Assembly: GCF_030272615.1 (NCBI RefSeq)
Contig: NC_081414.1
Location: 526,485,137-526,549,136 of the forward strand
DNA from: Cryptomeria japonica
Taxonomy: Eukaryota; Streptophyta; Pinopsida; Cupressales; Cupressaceae
Length of the DNA stretch: 64,000 nucleotides
Reading direction: 5' to 3'
In this document: one piece after another, positions 45,403 through 57,871 of the stretch
Position numbering within the stretch: the stretch's first letter is position 1
Layout: every line of letters begins with the position of its first letter
The notes under the pieces: generated by a model
The model's input: only the letters and a program-made list of their open reading frames with translations
Told to the model about the DNA's origin: nothing
Database searches by the model: none
Program-made: the position numbers and the translations under genes

Positions 45403-46885
45403 TGTAATAACCCACTTACATATCCAAAAACTCAACTGATTTTTTTTTTTTTTAATATATAAAAATATTGATTTCTTATTCTTACTTATTCTTATTTACT
45501 TTTTTTTATTCAATCACATACATAGGGAATAATTTTTTTTTTCCTAAAAATCCAAAGAGATGAATATGTTTCTAAAAAGTACAGAGACGAACTTTTGTTT
45601 TTTGTAATGCACAAAGATGAATGTTTTCCTAAAATCCACACATGAATATTTTCCTAAAATCCAAAGAGATGGGTATTTATCTAACATACACAGAGATGAA
45701 TATATTCTGTTTTTGTTTTCTTTATTCTGATTTTATATTACTTTGGCAATAGATTTATTTTTGTTCAAGTTATTCTAATATATATATTCCATTCTAAAAA
45801 AAATCTGATTTTTTTTGTAAAATAAAGAAAGTTGATTGAGGAAAAGATTTCAGATTAAACAATACTCGAATTTGTATATGCATATTTTTAAAGAAATCTA
45901 TTAACCAATTTATTTCCTACATGCAGAATAAAAAATAAGGATTTTTTTTTCTTTTTTTGGATAGAAAAGCAATTTATTACATTTATTTGATTAAATCAAT
46001 TAGCAAAAACTGAAAAAAGATTTCCTTGCAAAAATCTGAAATGGATAAAAGAGATTTCCTTCAAAAAAAATAAATTAAAATATAAACTTTCTTATGTGCA
46101 AAATTTTGAAAGAGACGAGAAGAAGATTTTATTTGAAAAGAAAAAGCAAGCAATGAATGTGCAAGAGGGGAACCTGGATTTGAATGAAGAACCTTGTTGA
46201 CCTCCTTCAATTCATCCTTGAAGCTTGGTAATTATCTTCTCCAAAATCCTGCAACACATCTACAAAATTTCTCCTACAACTAACATGGTATTGAAAATAA
46301 ATTCATAAGAATTTCAAGACTACTTTATCATCCAAAAAACAATGAACTCCCCCTTTTCGAAAATTTAGAACTCAATATATAGAAAAGAGAGTCATTTTCC
46401 CACTACAAAAGAAATTAATTGATTTCCATATTCTTTTCCCAAAATAATTTCATGCAAAATGATTAATTGTCATAGTGGGGGTTACATGCAAAAAAAATGA
46501 ATTTGAAATTCTCTTCTAGAACCTTCTCATTTCCTCCTACAACATGTGCTAAATAGCATATTGAGAAAATAAACAATTTATAAATTAATTTCATGCAAAA
46601 ATGATTGTTGTCATAGTGGGGGTTACATTTGACCATGCATTCAAAATTCAAATTCAAATTCTCCTCCAAAAATGCATTTTGTAACTCCTTTGTCATAAAA
46701 ATGCCATGCATAGAATTATTCTTGTCATAGAATAATTTTGTAACTCCCATGTCATATATTTGCTAAATATAATATTTATTCTTTAATATTTTAAATTGTA
46801 AATTTCTTTTCTAGAGTCTTCTTATTTCTCCTACACCATGTGCTCAATTACGATATTGAGAAAATAAGCAATTTTCAAATAAATT
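45403..46885 (-). repeat. 5' LTR of the minus-strand gypsy element, outer end truncated
   Basis: Same sequence as 42314-43790 with few differences. The match breaks off at 46885, so the outer 130 to 230 bases (including the TAG repeat) are missing and the second target-site copy is lost. Confidence 0.85.
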
Positions 46886-49419
46886 ATAAGTATGTTTCAT
46901 TAGAATGTGACGAGCTTCTTGTCTTGAAAGGGAGAACACCTATTTAGTGCTATGTGGATTTCATGAGAAGCTTCAAGGAGAGTTTAGCAAACCGTTGAGG
47001 TAAGTATTTGTCATCTATCAAAATTCTAGATTTTTATATTGTTATATTTAGTATTAGTATGTTTGTTATAAAGAAATCAAATTTGGTTTTTGGTGTCTTG
47101 TATAAGATAATATGTCATGTGGTAATTTTTAAATTAATTTTTAATCAAATTTTATACTCTAATATTAAATTAATTTAAGTATTATAATTAAATTTAATTT
47201 ATATTAAGCATCAAACAACACTTTATAATATTTCTTCAATTTTTTAAATAAATTTATATTATATTTGAACAATAATAATGAATCATTGTTAGCTTTTTAT
47301 GCAGCTAAAATCACAATACGTTTAGTTTCCCTTTATATTTTTGGCTAGCAATCTATAACAATCTTTGACTCATTTCATTAATTGTTTTACTCACATGCAA
47401 ATGTTAAGGAAGAATTCAACTGCTGCTACAATTCACCTCTAGATGTTAAGAATGAATCAAACTATTGCGTACATATAAATGTAAAGAAATAATTGATTGC
47501 ATTTTCCAAGCACTGAGAGAAAGAGAAAATTGTGTAAAATCTTTATATAAATATTTTGCATTTTATTTATTCAAAATTGGTTAAATCTGAAAACTTTAAG
47601 AAATTTTACATATCTTTAATATATAAGTTAAATAAAAATTAATAAATTTTAAATCATGAAAACTGATTATCTAAAATTGTATATACAACACAATTATTTT
47701 TAGTAGTAAAAGAAAATCTAGGAGGAAGGGTTGAATAGTTGCCCACCCTAAATTCAAGCAACCACCAACAACATGGTTTAGATGCAGCCACTAAAAAGAT
47801 TCTATATTATATATCATGATTAAATTTTTATTCTAATGAGATTGTTTATCTATTAAAAAATGTTGTAATTCGTTGTATGGGACTAAGAGATTATAGTGTG
47901 TCCATAGCCCTCATTAAGATATGGTTTTATGGAGGAAGACCTTTAAGATTTTTTCTTATGGAGAAATTTTCATTTTTTCCTCATTAGCGAACGAAGGATT
48001 GACTGATTCATTTAAAACCATTCAACTTCATTAGAAAATCAAAGACCCATTGACAAGGTTAAAATTGACAAGATTAGAACTTTTAAGAAGTTAATAGTTT
48101 TTTTTTTAAGGTAATAAATGTTAAAAATATAAAATTATTAATGAAATAAATAATAGAAATTATTATTTTTTAATATAAGATTTCATTTTATTCTATAACG
48201 ATTTATTTGTCATCTCATAGGTCATCTTGCTCTAGAAAACAAATTCTCAAGCTTTCTTTATTAAAATGTTTTTTAACTAAATTATTTTAAGATAATTGAT
48301 AAAAAAAATATTTAAGTTTTAAATTATTGTTTTTTCAATTTTTATATTTTTTTGCATCATTATAAGTCTTTGTTTGAAATAAACATATAGTAATTTTTTC
48401 CCCTCATTTAAATATGTAACTTTTTAGAAATAAAATTTAAGGGAATTGTAAACAAAATTCCCTCAATGTCACACATTTTTTATTAAAGGTTTGAATAATT
48501 TGAACTCTCATTTATTCACAATTAAATTATAATTTTATTTTTATTTTTATTTTTTTAATAAAAGTGGAATATCCACTGAACATATATATTAATGAAAAAA
48601 GAGTTTACATCAAATTCATTTATTCACAATTAAATTATAATTTTTGAATTGCATCATATATGTTATTTTAAAAATATTTTATATTGAATAGTATGAATTT
48701 TTATTTATTTTTAATTAGATCTCATATTTTTTAAAAATGTTATCAATGGTTTTATAGTAGGTTTTATATAATCCTGTAGACAAAGTAGTAAAGCTAAAAT
48801 ATTTAAGGATTTCTTTTTTTTTGCATCATATGGTTTTAATACTTTGTTGCACTTTTGTAGTTTTTTTTGTTTTTTTTATATATATATTCTTAAAAAAAAA
48901 AATCATAAATAAATTATGATGACAAACAAATTTTGGAAGTAAAATTTAGAAAGAAATTAAGTGTTGGGAAGGGAAAATGTAGGGTGATCATATGGTTTTT
49001 ATGTTTTTCTATACATTTGTAGTTTTTTTTGTTTTTAGGTATGTATTTAAAAATAAATGAAAAATCATAAATATATTATGACAATAAAAAGAGAAATTTT
49101 GGAAGTAAAATTTGGAAAGAAATGTAAATGTGGGGTGATGTATGTTTTTAATTACAAAGTTGCAATTTAGCTATATTAATATGGAAAGATTCTACACTTT
49201 TTTCATTCTCATCACGTAAATATAGATAAAATATTGTAAATCAAATAATTATTTGAAATAAATAGAAATTCAAATAAGGAGAAGATGGCCATATTGTGTT
49301 CTAAAAGGGGTCATCTTCTTTACTTAGATGTTACTGGTCTTATAACCATATTTAACAAATGGAAGTCTTTCTAAATTAGAAAGGCATCGATGATGGTGGA
49401 CACAACATTTCTATCAGAT
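46886..49419. other. AT-rich non-coding stretch, nothing recognised
   Basis: The sequence is almost entirely A/T-rich, with repeated phrases such as AAATTTTGGAAGTAAAATTT (48930 and 49094) and a related 48900-49140 duplication of about 160 bp containing TTGTAGTTTTTTTTGTTTTT. No genes. Confidence 0.5.
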
Positions 49420-51059
49420 TGTAATGCCTGCCAGAATACCTTAGAGAAATTAAGCTAACAAACCAAATAGAGATAATTTTGTTTTTTAAACATAATCTAA
49501 TACAACACATATATCCATATACTCATATACATCTAACATCCATTACTACACATATCCATTATAAAAAAAAAAGTATAAAAGCATAATCATATTTAATCTC
49601 ATAACACAAGCAAAAATAAACACAACTCAACTTCCAACTATCTTCCCTAGGGTATCTCAATGTCACTACTTACAACAACACCATAAACAATATCATCATG
49701 ATCACTACTATAATCCAATGCAACCTAACACAATTATCATCTACTTTTTTCATGCATATACATATGATCATTTTCTAATCTACCTATCATGAATGCAACC
49801 ACTAATAATGCAATTACCATTTAAACCCCATTAGATTCATTTAAAGACACCAATCCAAATTTTCCTAATCCCAATTACTCATTCTAAATGTAAGCATTAT
49901 TGATCCATTTCCAATATGATCTACCACATTACTAACCATCTCTTTTACACAACAAACAACCATATGATACTAAGTGCACATCAATAGGATCAATCACATT
50001 ATTCTCATTAACAATCAATATCCAAGATACAACATGATACATCTATATGTTATCTTACAAGAATAATAACCATATTCTAATACATCAACTACCATTACAT
50101 ATACATTATCCTTTTTACATCAAGGAACATAGCTCTCAACTATACAGATACAATGATCTCATGAAATCTACAATACAACACCATATAAATCATGTACATC
50201 CATCTGCTACAATACTCATCCATAAGCTGAAGAGATAAGAATCCACAACCACACATAAAAGCATCCAATGAATAACATCCCAATGGAAGAAGGCATCAAA
50301 CCACCCAACCATGTGGAACCAAAGGAACCACCCCCATGCTAGGAGATGACACAAGGTCCCACACACACTCTAGACCTAGGCTGACACCTAACAACCAAAG
50401 AGAACTCAACAACTCAATAACCATGACAGGAAGCATCCAAATGAAGTAATCCATATCACATCACAAGGCTAATCATGAAAATAGAAACTCCTAGAGGCAT
50501 ATCAACAACCATGGCATAAGGAACAAGGACACATGTAGGAGTGGAGTATCATCACATGCTGTCATCTGTCATCTATATCTCCAAGCATGGTTACAAGGAA
50601 CCTCTTGATAGGCTATACCTCCAAGCATCCTTACAAGGAACCTCTTGATAGGTGACACTCATGCGGAACCAACTCAACCTATGAGAGATCTACGGAGTTC
50701 AGTTTACCATCACAATGGCCATCTCAAGCTTACCCTAAAACATCTTCCCTAGGACTAAGTCTTGGGGCTCACATCAACCATTATTATCTAGTTTAGATGA
50801 ATCCTAATTACCCAACCCATCTAATTAATTATTAATGTTATCACTTATTTAAACAAGGAAAACTTTTAATGTGCCCTAGTGGTCTAGACTCCAAGCATCC
50901 TTACAAGGAACCTCTTGATAGCCCATCTCTCACGACCCCAGTCATCACATGAAAGCCCACTCCCCCTAATTATGTTCCAAGACCTTAGGATAAACAACAA
51001 TCAAATAAAAAGGAGGCTCAATAGCAACATCATAAAATAATTCACATATCCAAAAGCAA
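49420..51059. other. Non-coding stretch, possibly part of an LTR
   Basis: It begins TGTAATGCCTGCC (49420), which is LTR-like, but no partner repeat or target duplication could be found. CA-rich sequence follows. A phrase of about 30 bp (CCAAGCAT-TTACAAGGAACC then TCTTGATAG) occurs three times, at about 50582, 50621 and 50891. Confidence 0.35.
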
Positions 51060-52986
51060 AAAGCACAATAGCCTCCCTCCAAGCTAAAGTCTACAGAATC
51101 CTTGGCTGTCAAAAAGCCTCCCTCCCCGACACCTATCTTGGTCTCGCACTGACTATTAAGGATGTCTCTAATTCCTTTTGGAACTCTATCCTTGAAAGAA
51201 TGCAGAAAAAGCTGGTAGGCTGGAAAGGTAGATTCCTGAGTAGTGCGGGGAAGTTGCAACTGCTTTCCTCCTCCCTCCAGGGGATCCCCGTGTACTTTCT
51301 CTTCATGTTCAAGATTTCTGCGGATATGGCTGCTAAGTTGGAAAACATTCAAAAGACTTTCCTCTGGATAGGAATGGAAGAAAAGAAGAGGCTTGCCTTG
51401 GTGGGCTGGGACAAAGTGTGTCTTCCCAAGGCCATGGGTGGCTTGGGAACTCATAAGATCTCAAGATTCAATAAGGCCCTTATGACTAAAATTGCCTGGA
51501 AGATTTTCAACAAGGATTCGGATTGGAGTAGGATCATCAAGGCTAAGTACATGGGTAATGCGGAGTTTTCCTCTATCCTGAAAAAGGAGGACCTTCTCAG
51601 GGGTTCCAAAATCTGGAATAACATCTTAAGCTGTAGGGACCCTTTATCTCATGGTTTGAAGTGGATTATTGGAAATGGAAGGAACATTCTTTTCTGGAAA
51701 GACTGTTGGTTAGGGGAGAGACCCCTTTCTTCTTCCCCCTTCCTGAGATGGTTGCAGGAAGCCACTAAAGGCTTCTTCGGTGAAAGGGTCAGTGACTACT
51801 TTAGTAATTGCACTTGGACGACTTTGGAGGATTGTTGTGTTGACTTCCCCTTCCTCCTTCCTACTACTAGAGAGGTCCATAAGCTTTTGGCTGGTATATT
51901 CCTCCCCCTGTTCCCTAGGGATGACAAACTTATTTGGAAGTGGGACCCCTCTGGAGAATTTTTTGTCAGGACTGCCTACACCAGCTTACTTAGGGAACCT
52001 ATCTCCTCTGTCTGGAAAGAGGTCTAGAATCCCCAACTCCTCTCTAAGGTCAATTTATTCTGGTGGACTGCCCTCCTCAACAAAATTTTGACTCAAGACA
52101 ACTTGGTCAAGAGGGGTTTTCATTTCCCTACCATATGTATCCTCTGCAAAGTTGATGAAGAAAGTGCAGCCCATCTCTTCCTCCACTGTGCCTTCACTCG
52201 GGAGCTTTGGGGGATGGTCTATAGTAAACTTAATATCAGCTGGGTTAGAAATGACAATTTGGTAAATCTATGTCAGGAGTTTCGGGGCCCCTCTTCCAAC
52301 TGCCTTATCCAACAACTGTAGAAGCAGACCCCCCCCATGTTAGCTGGTGTATCTGGAAGGAGCAGAATGATAGGATATTTAGAGACAAAGAGACCTCTGT
52401 GGAAATAGTGTTTGCTTGGTTCCTCAATCTAATTCTTGAGAACATCTTTGTTTCAAAAACTTGAATGGCGTCCAAGCCCCCCTCTATCTAGGACTGGAGA
52501 ATTGCCAGATGCTGCAACATCCCCCCCTCATTCTCTCTTGTTGACTCCTCTAAGAGACTTCTAAGACAATGCATGATTTGGTTCCCCCCAGCTACTAATT
52601 TTAAACTCAATTTTGATGGGGCCACTAGGGGGGGCCTAGCTGCTAGTGGCAGAGTGGTCAGATCCCATCTAGGGGCCCTCGTTGCTTCTTATGTGAGCAA
52701 CCTAAATGGTCATTCCTCTAATTAGGCTAAAGCAATGGCCTTAGCTTGGAGAATCCGCATTTCCCTCTCCATGGGAATCAGAATTGTGGACATTGAAGGG
52801 GACTCCATGCTCATCATTAATGTTGTCAAAGGGCGGAATAAGATTAATTGGATAATTGAGGGAACCATCGGGGGTACCTTGAGGCTTATCTTTGGGCTTG
52901 ACTCATTTAGAGTTATGCATATCTACAGGGAAGGCAATTGTGTGGCAGATGCCATGGAAGCCATTGGCCTAAACTCTCGGGGCTGA
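51060..52986 (+). pseudogene. LINE (L1-type) ORF2 3' part: RT C-terminus, zf-RVT and RNase H
   Basis: ORF2 of plant L1-type LINEs encodes endonuclease and reverse transcriptase used in target-primed insertion. The copy starts inside the RT C-terminal region (LQAKVYRILGCQKASLPDTY, then KLVGWKGRFLSSAGKLQLL). It continues through the conserved GGLG..KISRFNKALMTKIAWK block and a zf-RVT zinc-binding region (CILCKVDEESAAHLFLHC, about 52130-52190). It ends with an RNase H domain (KLNFDGATRGG, then a VDIEGDS-type Asp motif and a NCVADAM end). Lesions: TAG at 52025-52027, a frame change at the C8 run (52329-52336) and a TAG near 52722. It is 5' truncated, as is usual for LINEs. Confidence 0.85.
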
Positions 52987-53309
52987 GATGTTGGAGGAGT
53001 CACAAATCACTCCCAGACCATGTTAACTTCCTCCTTCAGAAGAGAAATCCAAGATCCCCACTAATGATTGAGTGACTGTTAATTGCTTCCCTCCCCCTCC
53101 TCCTTGGGTCTATCAAGAGGTAGTGGATTTATAATTCAAATAATGGGAATATTCCTCAGATCCCTTCGAATGAGGTGGTGACTCGTTCGGCCAGGCTTGA
53201 GAAGACGCACGCGTTTTTGTGCTAGCATTTCACTTAGGCTTTCAAAGCCATGATGAGGTATGACTAGATTGGAAACATGTTGGTTGCCATTGGTATTTGC
53301 TAGCTCTTA

Positions 53310-53903
53310 ATGCCTTGTAACCAACAAATCATTACTAAAAGTGACTTCTTGTTTTCCCATGCGCCCAACCTCATTTCTCATGTATTGACGCTGGGCTTGC
53401 ACATTTCCCATTTTCGCGTCTTGGCTTGCTTCTTGAAGGGTCTATGCAACTCAATCTATTTTATGACTAAGGAAGCTTTGTTGGCGGACAAAATGGGGGG
53501 TGACAGAGTGATATATGAACTGGACAATCTGGATGATTTTAAAAATGACCCTCTCATCTGGAATTTCTATGTTGAAGGTGGAATTGCTGATTTTTTGGAT
53601 TGCGTGAAGGGCCGTGATGAGAAGCTCTCGACTGCTTTTGCCTCCTCCTGGTCTGGAAGACAGGTGTCGATTGGTGACATTACCTTTGATGTCTCTAAGG
53701 AGACCATTGCCCAAACTACAAAGTTGACCCTGAATGGCCATCACTGGAAGTGTACCAGCCATGTTGCAAACAGTGAGGGTTTGAAACGATTTTTCCACAA
53801 CCATGAGGAACCTGTCAAGCTGCAAGGTGGGTTTTCTTGGGAGGAGCTCAAGCACCCATGGAACATGATCTGCCTCATGATCATAAAATACTTCACTCTC
53901 TAA
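53310..53903 (+). pseudogene. Unrecognised ORF related to the one at 37.6 kb
   Basis: 197 codons, open. The conserved part starts at MGGDRVIYELDNL (about 53491) and continues LIWNFYVEGGIADFLDCVKG, then SIGDITFDVSKETIAQ, matching spacing and residues in the 37587-38078 protein. Upstream residues (FLFSHAPNLISH) also have a counterpart there. It is probably truncated by the retrotransposon whose LTR starts at 54067, since the longer relative continues for several hundred codons. It follows the LINE RNase H, so it could belong to an adjacent element. Function unknown. Confidence 0.45.
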
Positions 53904-54066
53904 GGTAGGTATAAGGTATTCTACTACTACGACAATAATGATTTGCTTTGTCTATCATTTTATTTACTGCATTCCTTAGAGAGCTCTATTAAGGACACTA
54001 TGGACCCTAAGTATGGGGATAAGCCTCCTTTCCTTCTCCACCAGGGTCTTATTTATAGGTTGTATA

Positions 54067-54847
54067 TGTATACGGTGAAAATGGATAACAACAATGATGA
54101 AAGACTAAATGAATTCAACCACAAAACCCTAGCCTAACAAAGATCCACCATAACATATGAAGATTACCTAAGACAATGCAAATCAAATGAAATCACAAAG
54201 ATTATACCATCACATGTCCAATAGGGTTTGGATCTCCATTCTTCCTATCTCCATTGATCTTGCTTGATATATTTGCTCTCAGATTTTATGTGCACAAGAG
54301 CTCAACAAAGAACGGAAATGTGGTTGCAAGTAGGATTACATATGAAAGTGCAAAGCGTAGTGTAGTCAATTGATCAAGTAATCTATTAGTTAGGGTTTGA
54401 TAATGAAGGAAGCATCTCCTTATATAGAAGACACTATATGAAATGGAGGAATAAGATTGAGAGGTGTAAAAGATAAATGGTCAGCTATGATTAGAGGGTA
54501 GGTAGAGGAAATAATAAAATAATGAGAGGGTAAGTAGTGTATGAATTAAGAGATGAATGACATGTGTCATAGGTAGAAAAGGCTAATGAATTAATTAAAT
54601 AAATAAAGATTTATTTAATTAATAGAGGAAGTGGGATCAATTAAATAAATAAGGTATTTATTTAATTTAGAAAAAGACAATTTAAATAAATAAAAGTATT
54701 TATTTAAATGAGAAAAAAGGTTAGAAGAGGATAAATGAATTAATTAAATAAATAAAGATTTATTTAATTAATAGAAGAATTAGGCTAAAATAATTAAATA
54801 AATAAAGATATTTATTTAACTAGACATGACAATTTTAGGTGTCTACA
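54067..54847 (-). repeat. 3' LTR of the minus-strand Tat element (781 bp)
   Basis: The ends TGTA...TACA, here read in reverse, and the five AT palindromes match the LTR at 1011-1792. Next to it on the inner side is a polypurine tract (minus strand AAAAAGGGGCAAAA, 54848-54861). The outer 5 bases (54062-54066, GTATA) are the expected target duplication; the other copy lies beyond 64000. Confidence 0.9.
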
Positions 54848-55083
54848 TTTTGCCCCTTTTTGAGACAATGCAGCTTGCTGCATTGTTTCAAAGAAGATAA
54901 TATGAACTGATACAAAGTTGCCCCAAGATGGGAATGATATGCCCCCTCAAGAGATTGGATGAAAATGTCTGAAAAAGATCACAGACAATCTCTTGATAAG
55001 AAAGAAAGGCTAGAAAGGACTGACCGGATGGAGTGACAGATTCACGGGATAATGAATTTGGTTTGAAGACTGACTCGGGAAAT

Positions 55084-56110
55084 GAGGGCTAGGGCTAGGG
55101 CTAGGGTAATCTATAAGATAGACCACAAGGGGAAAAAATCCTCATTGTCATCCACACATCCAAGAGATCAGAGTGCAAAGAGAGAATAGAGTAGCAGCAG
55201 TCAGCAGTGATGGTGCATAGATTTGATCGCGTTCGCCGATTTCAGAGGCCAACAGATGCAGGAGAGCCGGTAAGTACCTCAAAAACCCCCTTGTATTTTG
55301 TTGCAATAAATGTTGTCATTAATGCATGCTAGGTGGTGCAATAAATGCATTTTTAGGTAATGTCAAAAAATGTCAAAAAACACCGAGGCGCGTCTGCATT
55401 GGTGCCAGGCGCATCTAGGTTGGCTAGGCGCGTCTGTGTTTGTGCCAGGTGCGTCTGTGCCGAAAAAAGCATCTGTGCGAAATGTGAGCACGTCTGCGTT
55501 GTGCAGGCGCGTTTGTGCTATGTGGGCATGTATATGCAGAGCATAGGCATGTATGTGTATTTCAGGCGCATCTGTGCAGAGAAGGTGTGTTTGAGTAGTC
55601 TGTAAGTGTGTTTATGTCATGAAGGCGCGTTTGTGTCTTCAAAGGTCAAATCGACAGTTCTATGATGAACATACATTGTCGATTGGATAAGATGCTAAGA
55701 GGATACACTCAAGTAGGTCCTCTAGGGAAGACTAGGATAGCAGATAGGGCTAGGATTGACAATTCTATGATAGAACATACGTTGCCAATTAGGAAACTAC
55801 TCTAGAGGATACACTCAAGAAGAGGCCCTAGGATAGGATAGATCAAGGCACTTTGTGATGAACAATGAGTACCAATATAGGCAACACTTTGTGATGAACA
55901 GTGAGTGTCAAAATGAGCAGCACTTTGTGATGAACAAGGAGTGCAAATATGAGCAGCACTTTGTGATGAACAGGGAGTGCAAAACACGTAATACTTTGTG
56001 ATGAATAGGGAGTACCACTAGGATAGATAGCAACACTTTGTGATGAACAATGAGTGTCACTAGGATAGATAGCAACACTTTATGATGAATAGTGAATGTC
56101 ACTTTGACTG
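55084..56110 (+). repeat. Repeat-rich leader of the antisense ORF
   Basis: This stretch holds (AGGGCT)4-like repeats at 55084, an AGGCGCGTCTGTG minisatellite (55370-55640) and about nine copies of CACTTTGTGATGAACA (55852-56095) spaced about 40-60 bp apart. The same organisation is present in reverse at 1-500. By position it is the upstream region of the plus-strand ORF that follows and may hold its promoter. Confidence 0.7.
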
Positions 56111-56134
56111 ACATGATTGATTTGCTTGACTGCA

Positions 56135-57871
56135 GGAGTATTTGCCTATGCTAGAGTGGCGAGAGAGATTTTCGTCGATGCAGAGATTACGACCAGAGCT
56201 CACATTCGAGGACTAAGCTGCTATTGAGGTTATGGGTCTACGATACATTCTGTATGTGCTTGAGTTTCGGGTGAACATGGGTTTGCTGACTGCACTTGCT
56301 GAGAGATGGCACTCTAAGACTTGTACATTTCATTTGCTGATGGGTGAGATGACAGTTACCTTGGAGGATGTGTACAGGATTCTAAGGATACCGATTGATG
56401 GGGAGCTAATACCCTATGATCAAGATGGAGATAGGGAGGCCCTGAGATGAGTGTTCCAAGATTCAGGACTGGAGATGAGGGTTGGACACGTGGCATGGGA
56501 TACCATGACAGTGATAGGACTGGCACTACTAGCAGTGTTAGGAGGAGTGATCAGTGGGTTCCTATGTCCAGATAGGGCGACACGAGGGTTGGCTGTGGGC
56601 TAGGGGAGCACCTTGGAGACACTGGTTACACAACATACCAGATATGCCTGGGGACCGTGCGTGCTGGCACACTTATACTATGAGCTGCATTAGTTTGTTT
56701 ATCATGGATCTGTAGGATTGGGCTGTGGAGTTACATTATTGCAGGTGTGAGCATATGAGCATCTGTCGGTTACCTGACCGATACATTTCAGGGGCAGGGT
56801 TCATGGACGCAGCTTTGTGCATTTGTACGATATGATTACATCACAGCCATAGATTGGCAGGTTGGAGCATTGACGTCGAGTCCTGGATGAGATCGACATT
56901 GTGATATGGAGGTCGTACTGTGAGTGTGAGCAGTGGGAGGATGATGCAGTGGATCTACCTTATACCTTCTAGAGTAGATATTTGATTGGGCAGACGCCCT
57001 ATGTATTGGAGAGACAGTTGGTTGACAGGGTATGCAGGCAGTTTGGCCATATTCAGTGGATGCCACGGGGTTCCGAGATGTATGCTCGGATAGTCAGGGA
57101 TCAAGCACACTTTGGGCCACTGTTGTCGTATGATCAGGTTGTGATGTAGCTAGTAGAGATGGTGGGGGGAGAGGCCGACAGAGGAGGCGGGGTGCAGTTG
57201 GAAAGAGGAGGGTGGCTCCACAGAGAGAGGGTGGGGAGGAGAGACAAGCTCAGGTGGTGAGGGGTCGTGGTGGATTACCACTATAGGTGTTAGTAGCACA
57301 GGGTCCTAGACAGGTGCAAGGATAGGGGCAGAGGCAGGTATAGGTATAGGTACAGGAAAAGGCACAGGCAGAGGCACAGGGGGCCGAGGAGGAGGAGGAT
57401 GAGCTGCTAGAGCTGAGGGAGATCTGCCAGGGATAGGCAGATGAGATTTGGGACTTGGAGAGGGAGACGGCTAGGCTCAGGAGGTGATTGAGGGACACAG
57501 AGCATGAGAAGGATCAGGTTATCCAGTGCTATACTGAGGCTGAGACAGCACTGAGGGTTGGGAGGCAAGCGACAGAGGACACAGGGGCTGGATATGCCTA
57601 TGTTCTACGGGCAGGGGAGGAGATAGGTTACTGGCGAGACCTATACTAAGGGGCAGTGCCACCAGAGCAGCGGGTGAGGAGCTTTCACAGACCATCACAG
57701 ATAGCAATGGCTATGGGAGGGAGCCAAAGGAGAAAGGCGTCCAGCGGTGGGGTTATGGGTCCTCCACCACCACCAGATAGAGGGGGCAGGAGAGATGATC
57801 TTGGGGCAGGTCCTTCTAGGGCTCAAACTCCATCGAGGCCAGGTGGCTCTGAGGGAGGGAGTTCATCATAG
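56135..57871 (+). pseudogene. Antisense ORF with plant mobile domain (PMD), decayed
   Basis: Lying on the strand opposite to pol, this frame encodes a plant mobile domain protein (PF10536 type; host homologues of the MAIN/MAIL family act in the nucleus). The visible signature is FHLLMGEMTVTLEDVYRIL then IPIDGELI (56310-56410), followed by recognisable PMD sequence to about 57060 (RQFGHIQW). Then come a charged coiled coil (57400-57560) and a Gly/Pro/Ser-rich tail ending at 57871. At least ten in-frame stops (for example the TGA after 56450) interrupt it; most can be read as C-to-T changes at CGA/CAG or G-to-A at TGG. Antisense ORFs with PMD similarity after integrase have been described in Tat elements. 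Its role in the element is unknown. Confidence 0.75.

Larger units (their letters stand above)
42314..46885 (-). mobile_element. Deleted Ty3/gypsy element with two LTRs, minus strand
   Basis: A block of about 1.48 kb is directly repeated (42314-43790 and 45403-46885) with high identity. On the minus strand the 5' LTR (45403-46885, truncated at its outer end) ends GGGTTATTACA and is followed two bases later by TGGTATTAGAGC. That sequence matches the classic initiator-methionine tRNA primer-binding site TGGTATCAGAGC with one change. The 3' LTR (42314-44018) starts TGTCATAACCC after a polypurine tract AAGGGGGGAAGGA. The internal region is only about 1.4 kb with stop-ridden gag-like remnants. The GTGCATCGGGACGATGCAC palindrome just before the polypurine tract is a common placement in chromovirus-type gypsy elements. 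Confidence 0.85.

Noticed and set aside
43375-46750. Twin 95-codon minus ORFs (43375-43662 and 46463-46750)
   Set aside because: They are the same part of the two LTRs and share an internal LTR duplication; nothing suggests a protein.
46890-47005. Possible host exon ending at CCGTTGAG/GTAAGT
   Set aside because: One splice-donor-like sequence and a short open frame are not enough, and no neighbouring exon or domain was found.
49420-50956. LTR beginning TGTAATGCC and ending ATCACA
   Set aside because: No second copy in the window and no matching 5-bp flanks, so the boundaries are unsupported.
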